Source: JAFDVL01 sp964631865 (GTDB lineage Bacteria > Acidobacteriota > Blastocatellia > RBC074). From it: 64,000 nucleotides of DNA. Below the pieces are notes generated by a model. That model was not told the DNA's origin, made no database searches, and was given only the letters and a program-made list of their open reading frames with translations. The position numbers and the translations under genes were made by a program. The stretch is from assembly GCA_964631865.1 (NCBI GenBank), contig CAZWAK010000007.1:1-64000 (forward strand), written 5' to 3'. This document shows positions 32,673 through 41,975 of this stretch, piece by piece (within the stretch, counting starts at the first letter, position 1; every line of letters starts with the position of its first letter).

Positions 32673-34487
32673 TTACTTTGCTTTGATGCGAAGCGCGATG
32701 TCGTCCTTGTAATTTGGCGCGTTGAATTGTCGTGTGCCGCCGTTATGCTGAAAGCTTTCGTTGCGCATCCCTGCGCCTGTCACCGGGTCAATCCATTCCG
32801 CCGTGAAAGTTCCGGCGGGCAATTCAATCTGCAAATTCGTCGGCGCATTCGGATCGCGCGGCACATTCAACGGGCCTATCGTGCCCCAACTGAAATTCAC
32901 TTCGGCATCATTGCGCGCCAGTTGCAAATCCGAGAGCCACGCATCCTTGAAATACTCGGCCTTCAATCCCGCTGTGCCAAACGCGCGGCTCGGAATCACT
33001 TCTTTCGGCTGGCTCGCGCTTGACCACAGCAGCTTCGTCACGCCTTGCCCGCCGTTGTAAAAATATTCGAGCTTGATGTCGTAGCGTTTGCCTGCTTCGA
33101 GTTTGATTTTGTCGGTGTCTTCCGTCTCGCCGTGATCTGTCCAGTTGTTGATGATGCGCTCGCCGTTGATCCACAAACGCACACCGTCATTCGACAAAGT
33201 ATGAAATGAATATTCTTCTGAAAACTTCGGTTCGATTTGTCCCGTCCAACGCGCCGAGAATGCGCCGAATACCATCGTGCGCAAATAGATTGCATAAGCT
33301 TTCTTCGGCTCGACCAACGCGCGCGCGGTCACGCCCGCAGGCACGCCGCCTTTGAGGATCGCGTTGTCGGGCTTCATCTTGATGAAGTTGAAGCCGTTGA
33401 TGAAATCGCGCAGGTAGCGCAGTTGCTGGCGAAACGTCGGATTCCCGCTGCCCGGTTGTGTGTCGGGATATTGATATGTGCCGTCTTCGTAGCCGTGTGT
33501 AAACGAGTAATCGAGGTTGTTGTACAGCCCGCCGCCCGCGATGATGAAGTCCCAGCCTTCCATGCGATAGGGCGTTTCTTTCGACCCGGCAAAGCCGGTT
33601 TCGTTGTCGCCGATCACTTTGTTCAGCGCGTAATTCATCGCAACGGTGTCGGGCGGATAGGCATAGTGAAAGTTGAAGATCGAAACCGCCGGGTGCGGAT
33701 TCACGACCTTTTGCTTGCCGTTGTTGATGTTTTGCGAGATCAGATGTTTATGCTTGAAGTTCTTTTCGGTCTCGACAATCACGTCCGCAATGTGGCGTTG
33801 CCATTCGTCCGTCACGCCGCCTGCGTACGGCTCGTTGCAGATTTCGTAGTAGACGTTATCGAAGTCTTTCAGCTCCGCGACGATCTTGCGCACGTACGCA
33901 TCCTGCGCGGCGGTGACGTCGGCGTGCTTGAGCGTTTCGGCTTCGTCCCATTGGCAATTGCCGACGTTGTTGATGTTGTTTTTGAAATAGAACGGATGCG
34001 TGAACCAAGACCTATCGCTGTAATAACTGCTGAAGAGATTCGCTTCGATGATGATGCCGCGTTTGGCGGCTTGCGCGACGAAATCTTTCAGGCGCGCGAA
34101 ATATTTTTCATCCCACTTCGTCAAATCGAATTTGTTGCCGCCATCGAAATAGCCCGGCACGTTGCTGCGCGCCCAGGGCGTGATGAACTTCTCCTGCTTT
34201 GGCGCAAGCACGTTGTTGGCGATGCCGAACGCGCCGGGTTGTTCTCGATAGGCAAGGAACGTGCGCGTCAGATTGAGCTTATCTTTGGCGAGCGTGTCGA
34301 GATATTTGACGTAATCAAAGTCCAGATTCACGACCGCGCCGTAATGTTCGCCTGACGTAATCAACACGGTCGGTTGGCCGCGAAATAAAAAGTAGTGCGG
34401 ATTGTCAGGATGCAGCGCAAGCGGTTTGGATTGGGCAAACGACGCGACATAAACGAAGAGCAACGCAAACACAGGGCTTCTTTTCAT
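32673..34487 (-). CDS. Secreted glycoside-hydrolase-like protein with PA14 domain
   Basis: 604 residues from ATG 34487 (GAGG just upstream); a longer frame would run through a repeat and is rejected. A signal peptide (VFALLFVYVASFAQS) leads to a (beta/alpha)8-type domain: HYFLFRGQPTVLITSGEHYG, the acid/base candidate in YYEICNEPY (about residue 217) and the nucleophile candidate in VIGDNETGF (about residue 296), the NEP/E pair of clan GH-A. A PA14 domain follows (about 405-520: YLRTMVFGAFSARWTGQIEP and LWINGERIINNWTDHG). It likely binds and cuts a polysaccharide outside the cell; the exact family is not certain. It is next to TonB receptor A. Confidence 0.82.
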   Translation of the reverse strand: MKRSPVFALLFVYVASFAQSKPLALHPDNPHYFLFRGQPTVLITSGEHYGAVVNLDFDYVKYLDTLAKDKLNLTRTFLAYREQPGAFGIANNVLAPKQEKFITPWARSNVPGYFDGGNKFDLTKWDEKYFARLKDFVAQAAKRGIIIEANLFSSYYSDRSWFTHPFYFKNNINNVGNCQWDEAETLKHADVTAAQDAYVRKIVAELKDFDNVYYEICNEPYAGGVTDEWQRHIADVIVETEKNFKHKHLISQNINNGKQKVVNPHPAVSIFNFHYAYPPDTVAMNYALNKVIGDNETGFAGSKETPYRMEGWDFIIAGGGLYNNLDYSFTHGYEDGTYQYPDTQPGSGNPTFRQQLRYLRDFINGFNFIKMKPDNAILKGGVPAGVTARALVEPKKAYAIYLRTMVFGAFSARWTGQIEPKFSEEYSFHTLSNDGVRLWINGERIINNWTDHGETEDTDKIKLEAGKRYDIKLEYFYNGGQGVTKLLWSSASQPKEVIPSRAFGTAGLKAEYFKDAWLSDLQLARNDAEVNFSWGTIGPLNVPRDPNAPTNLQIELPAGTFTAEWIDPVTGAGMRNESFQHNGGTRQFNAPNYKDDIALRIKAK

Positions 34488-34590
34488 AATCCTCGTAGTG
34501 GTGATTGATTTTTTCTGTCCGTGATTATGCCAGCAGTTGGCCAGGTCGAAAAGGGGAACGATTCTCCTTCTGTTGATATCCCTGAGTGCG

Positions 34591-34682
34591 CGCAGCGTTT
34601 GGAGTGCTGCGGCTTGACGTAGCTTTTTATCACTCGAATTACCAAAGCGACGTCGAGACCGTCGCACTCCAAACGCTTCGCG
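34591..34682. repeat. Cloverleaf-like interspersed repeat, copy A
   Basis: An outer stem (GCGTTTGGAGTGC with GCACTCCAAACGC) encloses two hairpins, GCTGCGGCTTGACGTAGC and GCGACGTCGAGACCGTCGC. The same element, with the 39-bp right part identical, occurs at 45066-45161. Copy A lies between the glycosidase start and the end of TonB receptor A. Confidence 0.88.
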
Positions 34683-34692
34683 CCACCCCCAA

Positions 34693-34737
34693 TAAAAATG
34701 AGCCAGTGTATTGCCGCGAACGACAATGCACTGGCTC
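34693..34737 (-). terminator. Rho-independent terminator of TonB receptor A
   Basis: Arms GAGCCAGTGTATTG (34700-34713) and CAATGCACTGGCTC (34724-34737) pair at 13 of 14 positions; on the minus strand ATTTTTATT follows the hairpin. It lies 22 bp beyond the receptor stop codon. Confidence 0.8.
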
Positions 34738-34759
34738 AAATAACAAAGGAGGATTTTCT

Positions 34760-37700
34760 TTAGAACACAACCTTCGCCCGCAACTGAATCATGCGCCCGC
34801 TGTAGTTCCCAATGTTGTAATTATTGAAGAACGTGTTGCCCGCCGTTGCGAACGCTGCCGTCAATGCGCCAACGCCTGCGACGGTGCGCGGTTGTTGATT
34901 GAAGATGTCAAAGAATTCCGCGCCGATGCGGAAGTTTTGCCCTTTCTCGCCGAACACGAACGCTTTCGTCAAATTCAAATCCGTGCGATTGAAGCCGAAC
35001 GTGCGGAAGGTGTTGCGACCCGCTGTCGAACGCGCGCCAATGCCTGCCACGACGTATTGCGCGTTCGGATTGTTGACGACATAACCAACCGTCGCGTTGT
35101 TGCCCATCGCTACGGTTTGCCCGGCGGCATTGATCGCCGTGACGCCGCTCGAAATGCCTGCGATGCCGTTCGGATTGAAGATCGTGCGGTCGCCTGCATT
35201 GTCGCGGTTGATGTTGCTGTCTACGCCGGACAGTGGCGTGATCGGTTGTCCCGATTGCGCCTGGAAGATGCCGTGAACTTGCCAGCCCGCAAACGTCATC
35301 CGCAGCCATTTGTTATCGAGGTTTTGGAAGAACGGCATGTCGTACGTGAACGACGAAGCCACGCGATGCGGAATGTCCATCGCCGAACGCGCCCGATCTG
35401 CGCGCAGGTTGAAGAAATCCTGTGGGCGACGCGGATTGATCGCGCTGCTGTTCAATTCAACGGTCGAATTGTCAATCGTTGTGCTCCACGTGTAGGCCAG
35501 ATTGAAGGCCAGTCCGCGATGGAATTGGCGTGTCAAACTCACCGAACCCGCGTTGTACTGCGACGAGCCAACGAATTGATACGACGTGAGATTTGTCGAG
35601 AAGCCGTTCGCTGCGAGCGGTCGCGCATTGACGCCCGGCACAGCACGCACATCGCCCAATGTTTGCAAGCCCGCAAGTTGCGTCACATCCGGCGTGCTGA
35701 AGAACGTCGGCAACACGAGCGCGTTGTCGAAGACGGCAGGCGCATTCAAGCGCAATTGCACGGGCAAGTGGCTGCCGCGCGTGCCGAGGTAGCGAACTTC
35801 CAAGACCGTGTTCGGCATGATCTCGCGTTGATACGCAACCGACCACGACATCGAACGCGGCGAGACTTGATCGGGAATGAACGCATTCGTCGCCGCGCGC
35901 GCTGCGTTCGCGTCGGTCAACGGAATCAGTTGATTCGGGATGCCGCCGCTTTGCAAAAATGCACGCGCCGGATCGAGTCCGAACGCTGCGTTCGCGGAAG
36001 CTGCCGTCAACGTTTGCTGAAACTGCGGCGGCAACGAAGTCAGCACGAGATTGTAGAAATTCTCGTAATAACTCACGCCAAAATTCGCGCGAATTGCGCT
36101 CTTGCCTTGTTCGCCGAACAACCAATTGCCGACGCGATTTTTCATCGTCGGCGACCACGCAAAACCAACGCGCGGCGCAAAGTTGTTTTTGTCCGTGCGC
36201 GGTTTGTTGAATTCGAGCACGCCCGGCGCGCTCGCAATGGAATTCAACGCCTGCATCGCCAAATCGCGCGGCAACGTTGAGTATTCGTAACGCACGCCGA
36301 GGTTCAGCGTGAAGTTTGGCTTCAGCTTCCAGTCGTCCTGCGCGAACGCGGCGGTGCGATATTGATTGCCCGTGAAGCCGTCGCTGCCTGTGCTGCGGAA
36401 CGAACCGTTGACGAGCGGCGATTGATCGCGCAGCAAGTTGTCAAAGCTCGCGTAATCGTAATAACCGCGCGCGAATTGCAGGAAGCGTTGCGTGAAAATT
36501 TGCCGCCGCATTTCGCCGCCGAATTTGAACGTGTGCGCGCCGCGCATCCAGCTCAGCGCGTCGGCAATTTGATAGCTGCTGTTCACGGGAGCGCCTTGCG
36601 GCAAGACCTGATTCGGGCCGAGATTCAAATTCAATTCGGTCACAACCAGATTCGGAAAGTTGCTGACGTTCGCGTCTTTGATCGGATAGTTTTCCGTGAT
36701 GCCGCGATACGCAATGCGCGCGTCGTTGACAATCGTCGGGCTGAACACGCGCACCCACGTCGCCGAAAACAAACGGCTGTCGTAGGCTTGCAAATTATTG
36801 AACTTCGCATTGCCGCCGCCCGGTTGTTCCGCGCGCCGCCGCTCGAAACTGAAGCGATAGCGAAATTGATTTTTGTCGTTCGGCAAATGGTCAATGTTGG
36901 TTTGGAACAGATGCTCGCGCGCGCCTGCCGGAACCGTCAACGCAACCGTGCCGAAGGGAACGCCCGCGTTGCCAAGCACTGTGCGTTGCGCGGTTTCGGT
37001 CGGCGCGAGCGCGAGGTTGTTGCGCAACGTCTCCACGACAAACGGGCTGACGCCAGCAAAGCCTGCGATTTGTTGCAAGCCCGCTTCCGTCGGCGCGAGG
37101 TACGTCGAAGTCACGGCGTTTTGTTGCGTGCGTTCGTATTGATACGCGCCGAAGTAAAACAATTTGTTGGCGACAATCGGCCCGCCAATCGTGCCGCCGA
37201 AGCGGCGATTGCGAAAGTACGGGCGTGTGCCGTTGCTCCAACGCGCGTTCAGGCTTTCGGTTTGCGCATAGCCGAACAGCGAGCCGTGCAGCGCATTCGT
37301 GCCGGACATCGTGACGGTGTTGAATTGACCGCCCGCTGCGGAACCGAATTCCGCATTGAAGTTGTTCGTCAAAACCGTGAATTCCTGAATCGCATCGAGG
37401 ATCAATTTGGTCGAAGGCCCGGTCACGCTCGGATCGTCGTTGTTGACGCCGTCAATGTTGAAGCTGTTGCCGCGCGGGCGCACGCCGCCGATGGTTCCGC
37501 CCGTGCCAACGACGCCCGTCGAAGTCGCTACGACATTCGGCGCGAGCAACGCCAGCGAGTAATAGTTGCCGATGATTGGCAGCTCCAGCGATTGCCGCGA
37601 ATTCCAACTGCCGCTCAGTTGTGACGTGTCGGTTTGGAGCGTTCCGCCTGCGGTGGCGGTGACGTTGACCTGATCGGAAACCTCGCCCGTTTGCATGGCA

Positions 37701-38014
37701 ACATCCACGACGGATTCCTGATTGAGCGCAATGACGATTTCGCTCGCCGCAGCTTTGAAGCCGTCCGCCGCAATCTTCACGTTATATGTGCCAACGGGAA
37801 CGTTGGGAAAGTTATAAGCACCTGCCGCCGTCGTCTGCATCGTCACGGTTTGCCCGGTCGCCTCGTTTTTCAACGTGACCGTAGCGTTGGGAATCACCGC
37901 GCCGGAAGCGTCGGTGACGGTTCCGCTGGCGCGTCCGCCCGTCGCCTGCGCAAACGCACAGACGGCTGTCAGCAAGAGGATCAAAAGGCTGTGAAAGACA
38001 AATTTAGGATTCAT
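34760..38014 (-). CDS. TonB-dependent receptor A, Oar-like with regulatory-like domain
   Basis: 1084 residues from ATG 38014. A signal peptide (LLILLLTAVCAFAQA) is followed by a carboxypeptidase-regulatory-like domain (residues about 25-110: GTVTDASGAVIPNATVTL and NFPNVPVGTYNVKIAADGF). A plug domain (IGGVRPRGNSFNIDGVNNDD, NNFNAEFGSAAGGQFNTVTMSGTN) and a long 22-strand-type barrel ending in QLRAKVVF with the terminal aromatic follow. This architecture is characteristic of Acidobacteria. It imports an unknown large ligand across the outer membrane with TonB-ExbBD energy. Next to a secreted glycosidase, an oligosaccharide is plausible. Confidence 0.93.
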   Translation of the reverse strand: MNPKFVFHSLLILLLTAVCAFAQATGGRASGTVTDASGAVIPNATVTLKNEATGQTVTMQTTAAGAYNFPNVPVGTYNVKIAADGFKAAASEIVIALNQESVVDVAMQTGEVSDQVNVTATAGGTLQTDTSQLSGSWNSRQSLELPIIGNYYSLALLAPNVVATSTGVVGTGGTIGGVRPRGNSFNIDGVNNDDPSVTGPSTKLILDAIQEFTVLTNNFNAEFGSAAGGQFNTVTMSGTNALHGSLFGYAQTESLNARWSNGTRPYFRNRRFGGTIGGPIVANKLFYFGAYQYERTQQNAVTSTYLAPTEAGLQQIAGFAGVSPFVVETLRNNLALAPTETAQRTVLGNAGVPFGTVALTVPAGAREHLFQTNIDHLPNDKNQFRYRFSFERRRAEQPGGGNAKFNNLQAYDSRLFSATWVRVFSPTIVNDARIAYRGITENYPIKDANVSNFPNLVVTELNLNLGPNQVLPQGAPVNSSYQIADALSWMRGAHTFKFGGEMRRQIFTQRFLQFARGYYDYASFDNLLRDQSPLVNGSFRSTGSDGFTGNQYRTAAFAQDDWKLKPNFTLNLGVRYEYSTLPRDLAMQALNSIASAPGVLEFNKPRTDKNNFAPRVGFAWSPTMKNRVGNWLFGEQGKSAIRANFGVSYYENFYNLVLTSLPPQFQQTLTAASANAAFGLDPARAFLQSGGIPNQLIPLTDANAARAATNAFIPDQVSPRSMSWSVAYQREIMPNTVLEVRYLGTRGSHLPVQLRLNAPAVFDNALVLPTFFSTPDVTQLAGLQTLGDVRAVPGVNARPLAANGFSTNLTSYQFVGSSQYNAGSVSLTRQFHRGLAFNLAYTWSTTIDNSTVELNSSAINPRRPQDFFNLRADRARSAMDIPHRVASSFTYDMPFFQNLDNKWLRMTFAGWQVHGIFQAQSGQPITPLSGVDSNINRDNAGDRTIFNPNGIAGISSGVTAINAAGQTVAMGNNATVGYVVNNPNAQYVVAGIGARSTAGRNTFRTFGFNRTDLNLTKAFVFGEKGQNFRIGAEFFDIFNQQPRTVAGVGALTAAFATAGNTFFNNYNIGNYSGRMIQLRAKVVF

Positions 38015-38223
38015 AAAACTCACTGGTTATGAAGCGCAAGTGCCGCTAAAACCTGGCTTCGTAGTTGTGATGGGTGTTCGATGATTGAGGATTGGCGATA
38101 AACTCTTGTGGGCTGTCGGAAACGTTATGAGGCCAACGCGCGAGGGGCTTGCTGCGAGGAAGGTATTAGACCAGCCGGGTTCGCTGGATACAAGTTACAA
38201 AGTAATGACAATTTAATGACAGC

Positions 38224-38335
38224 GTTGGGTGCGGGGCGCATCCTGCGGGCTGAGGCTCACGGGGTGAATCCCTTATTACGATGAAAGCCTCAGCCTTCGC
38301 AAGCCTCAGCCCGCAGGATGCGCCCCGCACCCAAC
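38224..38335. repeat. Perfect 34-bp inverted repeat
   Basis: Arms 38224-38257 and 38302-38335 are exact reverse complements (GTTGGGTGCGGGGCGCATCC... in the first 20 bases), separated by 44 bp. The spacer repeats part of the right arm (AGCCTCAGCC at 38287-38296). It ends one base before the GMC oxidoreductase stop codon. The remaining 209 bp up to receptor A (38015-38223) hold no gene that I can see. Confidence 0.92.
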
Positions 38336-38336
38336 A

Positions 38337-40025
38337 TTACACCTCGCCGCGTTTGGCTTGCTCAATCAAGTATTCACTCGCGCGCATTGCCAGTGCCAGA
38401 ATCGTCAGCGTCGGATTCACGCAGCCGCTCGACACAAAGCAACTGCCATCCACGACGAACAAATTTTTCACATCGTGCGCTTGATTGAATTGATTGAGCA
38501 CCGAAGTCTTTTTGTCATTGCCCATGCGCGCGGTTCCGACTTCGTGAATGCTGTGACCGGGCGGGAACATGGCGAGGTTTTCGCTGACCAATTCGACGCC
38601 CGCCGCCTCAAACATTTCGTGCGCGCATTCAATCGCATCGTTCGTCAGGTTTTGTTCGTTGTCGCCGTAAGCAATGTCAATCTTGAGCGACGGAATGCCC
38701 CACGCATCTTTCAGGTTCGGATCAATCGCAACGTGATTTTCCTTGCGCGCGAGGACTTCGCCAAACGCACTCATCCGCACAAACGCGGGATGCAACGCGC
38801 GGACTTCGGTTTTGAAATCTTTGCCAAAACCCGCCGTCGTTTTTGCGTGGCTGGGGAAAATCCCAGCGCCGCTCCCCGCTTGATAGCCAAAGCGGCGAAT
38901 GTATTTTTGCTGCTTCGACGCTTTGTCCAAATTGCGAAACGGCGGGATGTATGTGCCTTGCGGACGCCCGTCTTCATTGACGATTTCGCGTCCTTTGAAA
39001 TCTTTGATTAGCCCCGTGAAGCTCACGCCCCACGTGTGATCGTGCAAATATTTGCCGAGCACGCCGCTCGAATTCGCCAGGCCGTTTGGATACTCGCGCG
39101 AAGTCGAATTGAGCAAAATGCGCGTGGATTCGAGCGTGGACGCGCCGAGAATCACGACTTTGCCGAGCGCTTCGTAATCGCGCTTCGAGGTGCGATCAAT
39201 GAAGCGCACGCCTTTTGCTTTGCCGGTTTTGGAATCCAACAAAACTTCGCGCACCACCGCATCCGAACGCAGCGTCAGCTTGCCCGTGTCGTTCGCCGGA
39301 GCAAGCAAGCCCGTCGGCGAATTGAACATTGCGCCGACATCGCAGCCGCGCCCGCACGTGCCGCAGTAATGACAGGCCGCGCGATATTTGTTGTGCGCGA
39401 GTTTTTCGCTGATGACGCCTGCGCGCGTCGGAATCAAATGACGTCCGGTTTTCTCCACGCCACGCTGCAAAATCTTTTCGCCACACAGCATCGGCTGTGG
39501 CTTTTGAAAGATGCCGTCAGGCAATTGCGGCAAGCCTTCGCGTGTGCCCATAATCCCGATCAAACGATCTACGTGGTCGTAGTACGGCTGCAAATCATCG
39601 TATGAAATCGGCCAGTCATCGCCGTAACCATCGTGCGAAGCGGCTTTGAAATCGAACTCGCTCAAACGCAACGCCACGCGCCCCCACACGAGCGTGCGAC
39701 CGCCGACAGCCCGCGCGCGTACCCAATCGAACGGCTTATCTTTCGGCGTCGAATACGGGTTTTCATCGAGCCGTGCGTAGATGTGTGTCGTGTAGCCGTC
39801 GGCGAACCCGTATTTGTAATTGTGCGCATCGCGCGGCGAGATGCGACCGCGATATTTTTCTTCGTACGGCCAAGTGTGCGTTTTGAAGTCGTTGTATAAA
39901 TCCAGCTTCGGCCCGGCTTCGAGAACTAACACATCCATTCCCGCTTTGGTGAGCATGTACGCCGCCATCCCGCCTGCCGCGCCCGAACCAACAATGACGG
40001 CATCATAAATTTTTTGGGTGGTCAT
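38337..40025 (-). CDS. GMC family FAD oxidoreductase
   Basis: 562 residues. The FAD-binding Rossmann motif is VVGSGAAGGMAAYMLTKAGMDVLVLEAG (residues 11-38). GRTLVWGRVALRL, CGTCGRGCDVGAMF, the SSGVLGKYLHDH segment and the C-terminal GTARMGNDKKTSVLNQF, VVDGSCFVSSGCVNPTLTILALAMR are family hallmarks with the catalytic His region. The sequence most resembles the large FAD subunit of bacterial sugar/alcohol dehydrogenases; a small or cytochrome subunit is not adjacent. AGGAGAAACTC precedes the start. The substrate is unknown. Confidence 0.92.
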   Translation of the reverse strand: MTTQKIYDAVIVGSGAAGGMAAYMLTKAGMDVLVLEAGPKLDLYNDFKTHTWPYEEKYRGRISPRDAHNYKYGFADGYTTHIYARLDENPYSTPKDKPFDWVRARAVGGRTLVWGRVALRLSEFDFKAASHDGYGDDWPISYDDLQPYYDHVDRLIGIMGTREGLPQLPDGIFQKPQPMLCGEKILQRGVEKTGRHLIPTRAGVISEKLAHNKYRAACHYCGTCGRGCDVGAMFNSPTGLLAPANDTGKLTLRSDAVVREVLLDSKTGKAKGVRFIDRTSKRDYEALGKVVILGASTLESTRILLNSTSREYPNGLANSSGVLGKYLHDHTWGVSFTGLIKDFKGREIVNEDGRPQGTYIPPFRNLDKASKQQKYIRRFGYQAGSGAGIFPSHAKTTAGFGKDFKTEVRALHPAFVRMSAFGEVLARKENHVAIDPNLKDAWGIPSLKIDIAYGDNEQNLTNDAIECAHEMFEAAGVELVSENLAMFPPGHSIHEVGTARMGNDKKTSVLNQFNQAHDVKNLFVVDGSCFVSSGCVNPTLTILALAMRASEYLIEQAKRGEV

Positions 40026-40036
40026 GAGTTTCTCCT

Positions 40037-40126
40037 AAAGAGGCGTCAAGAGTTCAAGCTTCAGCTTGGTTTTTCAGTCACACAAGCGCAAACCCAAGCT
40101 AAAGCTTGAACTCTTGACGCCTCTTT
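40037..40126. repeat. Long hairpin repeat, family member 1
   Basis: 33-bp arms (40037-40069 and 40094-40126) match at 32 of 33 positions and are separated by 24 bp. The left arm begins AAAGAGGCGTCAAGAG. A related element is at 50480-50559. The right end touches the stop codon of the oxygenase gene and ends in a T-run, so it can act as a terminator. Confidence 0.9.
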
Positions 40127-40741
40127 TTAGCGTAGCAAATTGCTTTCGAGCGAACGTCGCTTGAACCAGCCTGTGAGACTAAAACGTTCGCGCGTCGCAG
40201 GCAAGACTTCGTGCGCAATCGCGTCGCTGCGAAAGAGTGCAAACGTTCCGGCGTGCGGGTAAACGTCAATGTGCTGCGCGCCTTCGTACAACCGCAATGC
40301 GCCGCCATCGGCTTCGTTCCAGTTGGCATTCAGATACAACGAACATGAAAGAATGCGTTCATCCGCTGTGTTGAAGCGGTCGAAATGCTTTTGATAAAAC
40401 GCGCCGGGCGGATAGACGGCATAATGCGCTTCCAAATCCTGCACGCCGACAAACAATTGCGCGTTGAGTTCCTGCCGCAGCGTTTCCATCGCGGTGAAAT
40501 ATTCAGCTTGCGGCGTAGTCAAATTCGCTTCGTCGAGCCACAAAATATGATCGCGGCGGATGTCGGCGCGAATACTGAAGTCTGCGCCGCGCCCGACGCC
40601 AGCGGATTTGAATGCGGCAGTTATCCACAACGTTTGCGCTTCGTCGGCCAAAGCAGCAATCGTGTGTGGCGCGAGCAAGTCGGTTGTAACCGCCCAGCCG
40701 TGCTCGGCGAGATGGTTAATGAGGAACGAGGTATTTTCCAT
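40127..40741 (-). CDS. 2-oxoglutarate/Fe(II)-dependent oxygenase
   Basis: 204 residues. The facial triad is visible: H and D in YQKHFDRF (about residues 118-120) and the distal His in AIAHEVLP (about 175), with the 2OG-binding Arg in RFSLTGWFKRR (about 185). Related enzymes hydroxylate prolyl or other residues or small molecules. The N-terminus (FLINHLAEHGWAVTTDLL) is typical of the group. It is divergent from the stress protein region and 100 bp upstream of the GMC gene, both on the minus strand. The substrate is unknown. Confidence 0.88.
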   Translation of the reverse strand: MENTSFLINHLAEHGWAVTTDLLAPHTIAALADEAQTLWITAAFKSAGVGRGADFSIRADIRRDHILWLDEANLTTPQAEYFTAMETLRQELNAQLFVGVQDLEAHYAVYPPGAFYQKHFDRFNTADERILSCSLYLNANWNEADGGALRLYEGAQHIDVYPHAGTFALFRSDAIAHEVLPATRERFSLTGWFKRRSLESNLLR

Positions 40742-40920
40742 GATGATTTGAAGATCAACTATACCTTATTCAATTTCGCCTGTCCGCCCGTTCCCAGCGT
40801 TTTGCAACGCACGAGGCTACAGCGGAAAGTTTCGCACGGTGTGCGACCGTTGTGCGCGAAAATCCGCGAATTTGTGGGGCAAGGCTCGGTTTTTCGCGCG
40901 GCATACGTTTTGCTCTCTTT
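40742..40920. other. Gap before the structured leader
   Basis: 179 bp between the oxygenase start and the structured element at 40921. I see no gene; short GC-rich inverted segments only. Together with the leader it forms the 332-bp region upstream of the universal stress protein. Confidence 0.5.
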
Positions 40921-41030
40921 GCCAAGGGGGGAACCTGAAAAGAGCCAGTAGGGCTAGAAATCGGGGAGTTAGTGCGGTGGGTGCAGCCGCTGCACTAGAG
41001 GTTCCCCCCGTTCGATCAAGAAAACTTGGC
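40921..41030 (+). ncRNA. Structured leader RNA upstream of the universal stress protein
   Basis: A layered fold is possible: GCCAAG (40921-40926) with CTTGGC (41025-41030); GGGGGAACCT (40927-40936) with AGGTTCCCCC (40999-41008), perfect; and two inner hairpins, AGCC/GGGCT (about 40943-40955) and TAGT-GCGG/CCGC-ACTA (40970-40997). The start codon of the stress protein is 44 bp downstream. A three-way junction closed by a long stem is the architecture of riboswitches and of some cis-regulatory RNAs, but I match it to no known class. Confidence 0.45.
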
Positions 41031-41073
41031 TATCTTGGGGCTGGATTTTTCCTTTTTCAATGCGAGGGATGAA

Positions 41074-41961
41074 ATGACAGAATCAATGAAAATTTTGATG
41101 GCGTACGATGGCTCTGATTGCGCGCAGGCCGCGTTGGATGATTTACGCTCGGCGGGCTTGCCCACCAAAGCGAATGTCAAAGTGGTGGCGATTTTGGAAA
41201 CGTGGTTGCCGCCGCCGTCGGGCTGGGCACTGATGGAAGGCACGAGCAGAGCCAGTGAAGAATTGGATCGGTTGGCGCTGGCACAAGGTGCGGCGGTGTC
41301 CTTGCGCTCGATGTTTCCAGGCTGGGAGCTGACGGCGCAGGAAGAAATCGGTTCTCCGGCCAGCGTCTTGCTGAAGATCGCAGATGATTGGAAGCCGGAT
41401 TTGCTGGTCGTCGGTTCGCACAGTCGTTCCGCCGCCGGGCGCTTTTTTCTCGGCAGCGTTTCGCAAAAACTGGTTCACGAAGCGCATTGCTCAGTGCGTG
41501 TGGCGCGTGGGCGCGTGCAAGAGCCGGACACGCCGCTGCGCCTCCTCATCGGGGTAGACGGTTCCGCCGGTTCGCAAGCGGCAGTGAATGTCGTCGCACA
41601 GCGTAATTGGCCGACGAACACCGAAGTAAAGCTGGTGAACGCCACGTGGGCCGCGCCGCATTTGTTCGCTGAACCAGCCGCCTCAGCCGTGACGAAATGG
41701 TTAGCTGAAGAACACGCGCGCATCGAAACGAGCCTGCAAGAAGCACAGGAAAAACTACAAGCCGCAGGTTTGCAGGTGACGCGGCTGACCCGACAAGAAG
41801 ACCCGAAAACATTGCTCTGCGAAGAGGCGGAACGCTGGGGAGCAGATTGTATTTTTGTGGGAGCCAAAGGCGTAGGCCGCTGGGAACGGCTGTTGATTGG
41901 CAGTGTGTCTTCCGCGGTGGCGGCGCGTGCGCATTGCTCGGTCGAGATTGTGCGTCCGTAA
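41074..41961 (+). CDS. Tandem universal stress protein (two UspA domains)
   Basis: 295 residues. The start at 41074 is chosen because GAGGGATGAA lies before it. Each half is a UspA fold: MKILMAYDGSDCAQAAL with GSHSRSAAGRFFLGSVSQKLV (ATP-binding G-2x-G-9x-G-S/T type) and RLLIGVDGSAGSQAAV with GAKGVGRWERLLIGSVSSAVA. Both nucleotide-binding motifs are intact. The protein acts in the cytosol in stress survival by a poorly defined mechanism. A structured leader (40921-41030) and a strong terminator (41976-42009) frame it as a single-gene unit. Confidence 0.93.
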   Translation: MTESMKILMAYDGSDCAQAALDDLRSAGLPTKANVKVVAILETWLPPPSGWALMEGTSRASEELDRLALAQGAAVSLRSMFPGWELTAQEEIGSPASVLLKIADDWKPDLLVVGSHSRSAAGRFFLGSVSQKLVHEAHCSVRVARGRVQEPDTPLRLLIGVDGSAGSQAAVNVVAQRNWPTNTEVKLVNATWAAPHLFAEPAASAVTKWLAEEHARIETSLQEAQEKLQAAGLQVTRLTRQEDPKTLLCEEAERWGADCIFVGAKGVGRWERLLIGSVSSAVAARAHCSVEIVRP

Positions 41962-41975
41962 AGCGCGGGCAGATG

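Noticed and set aside
33237..37624. Several long open frames (over 350 residues) on the strand opposite the glycosidase and TonB receptor A.
   Set aside because: They lie antisense to well-supported genes, are rich in Arg, Val and His runs, and resemble no family. Long antisense frames are common in GC-rich codon patterns.
40921..41030. Possible c-di-AMP, c-di-GMP or cobalamin riboswitch upstream of the stress protein.
   Set aside because: The conserved core sequences of these classes are absent; only the general three-way-junction shape is similar, so no class is claimed.
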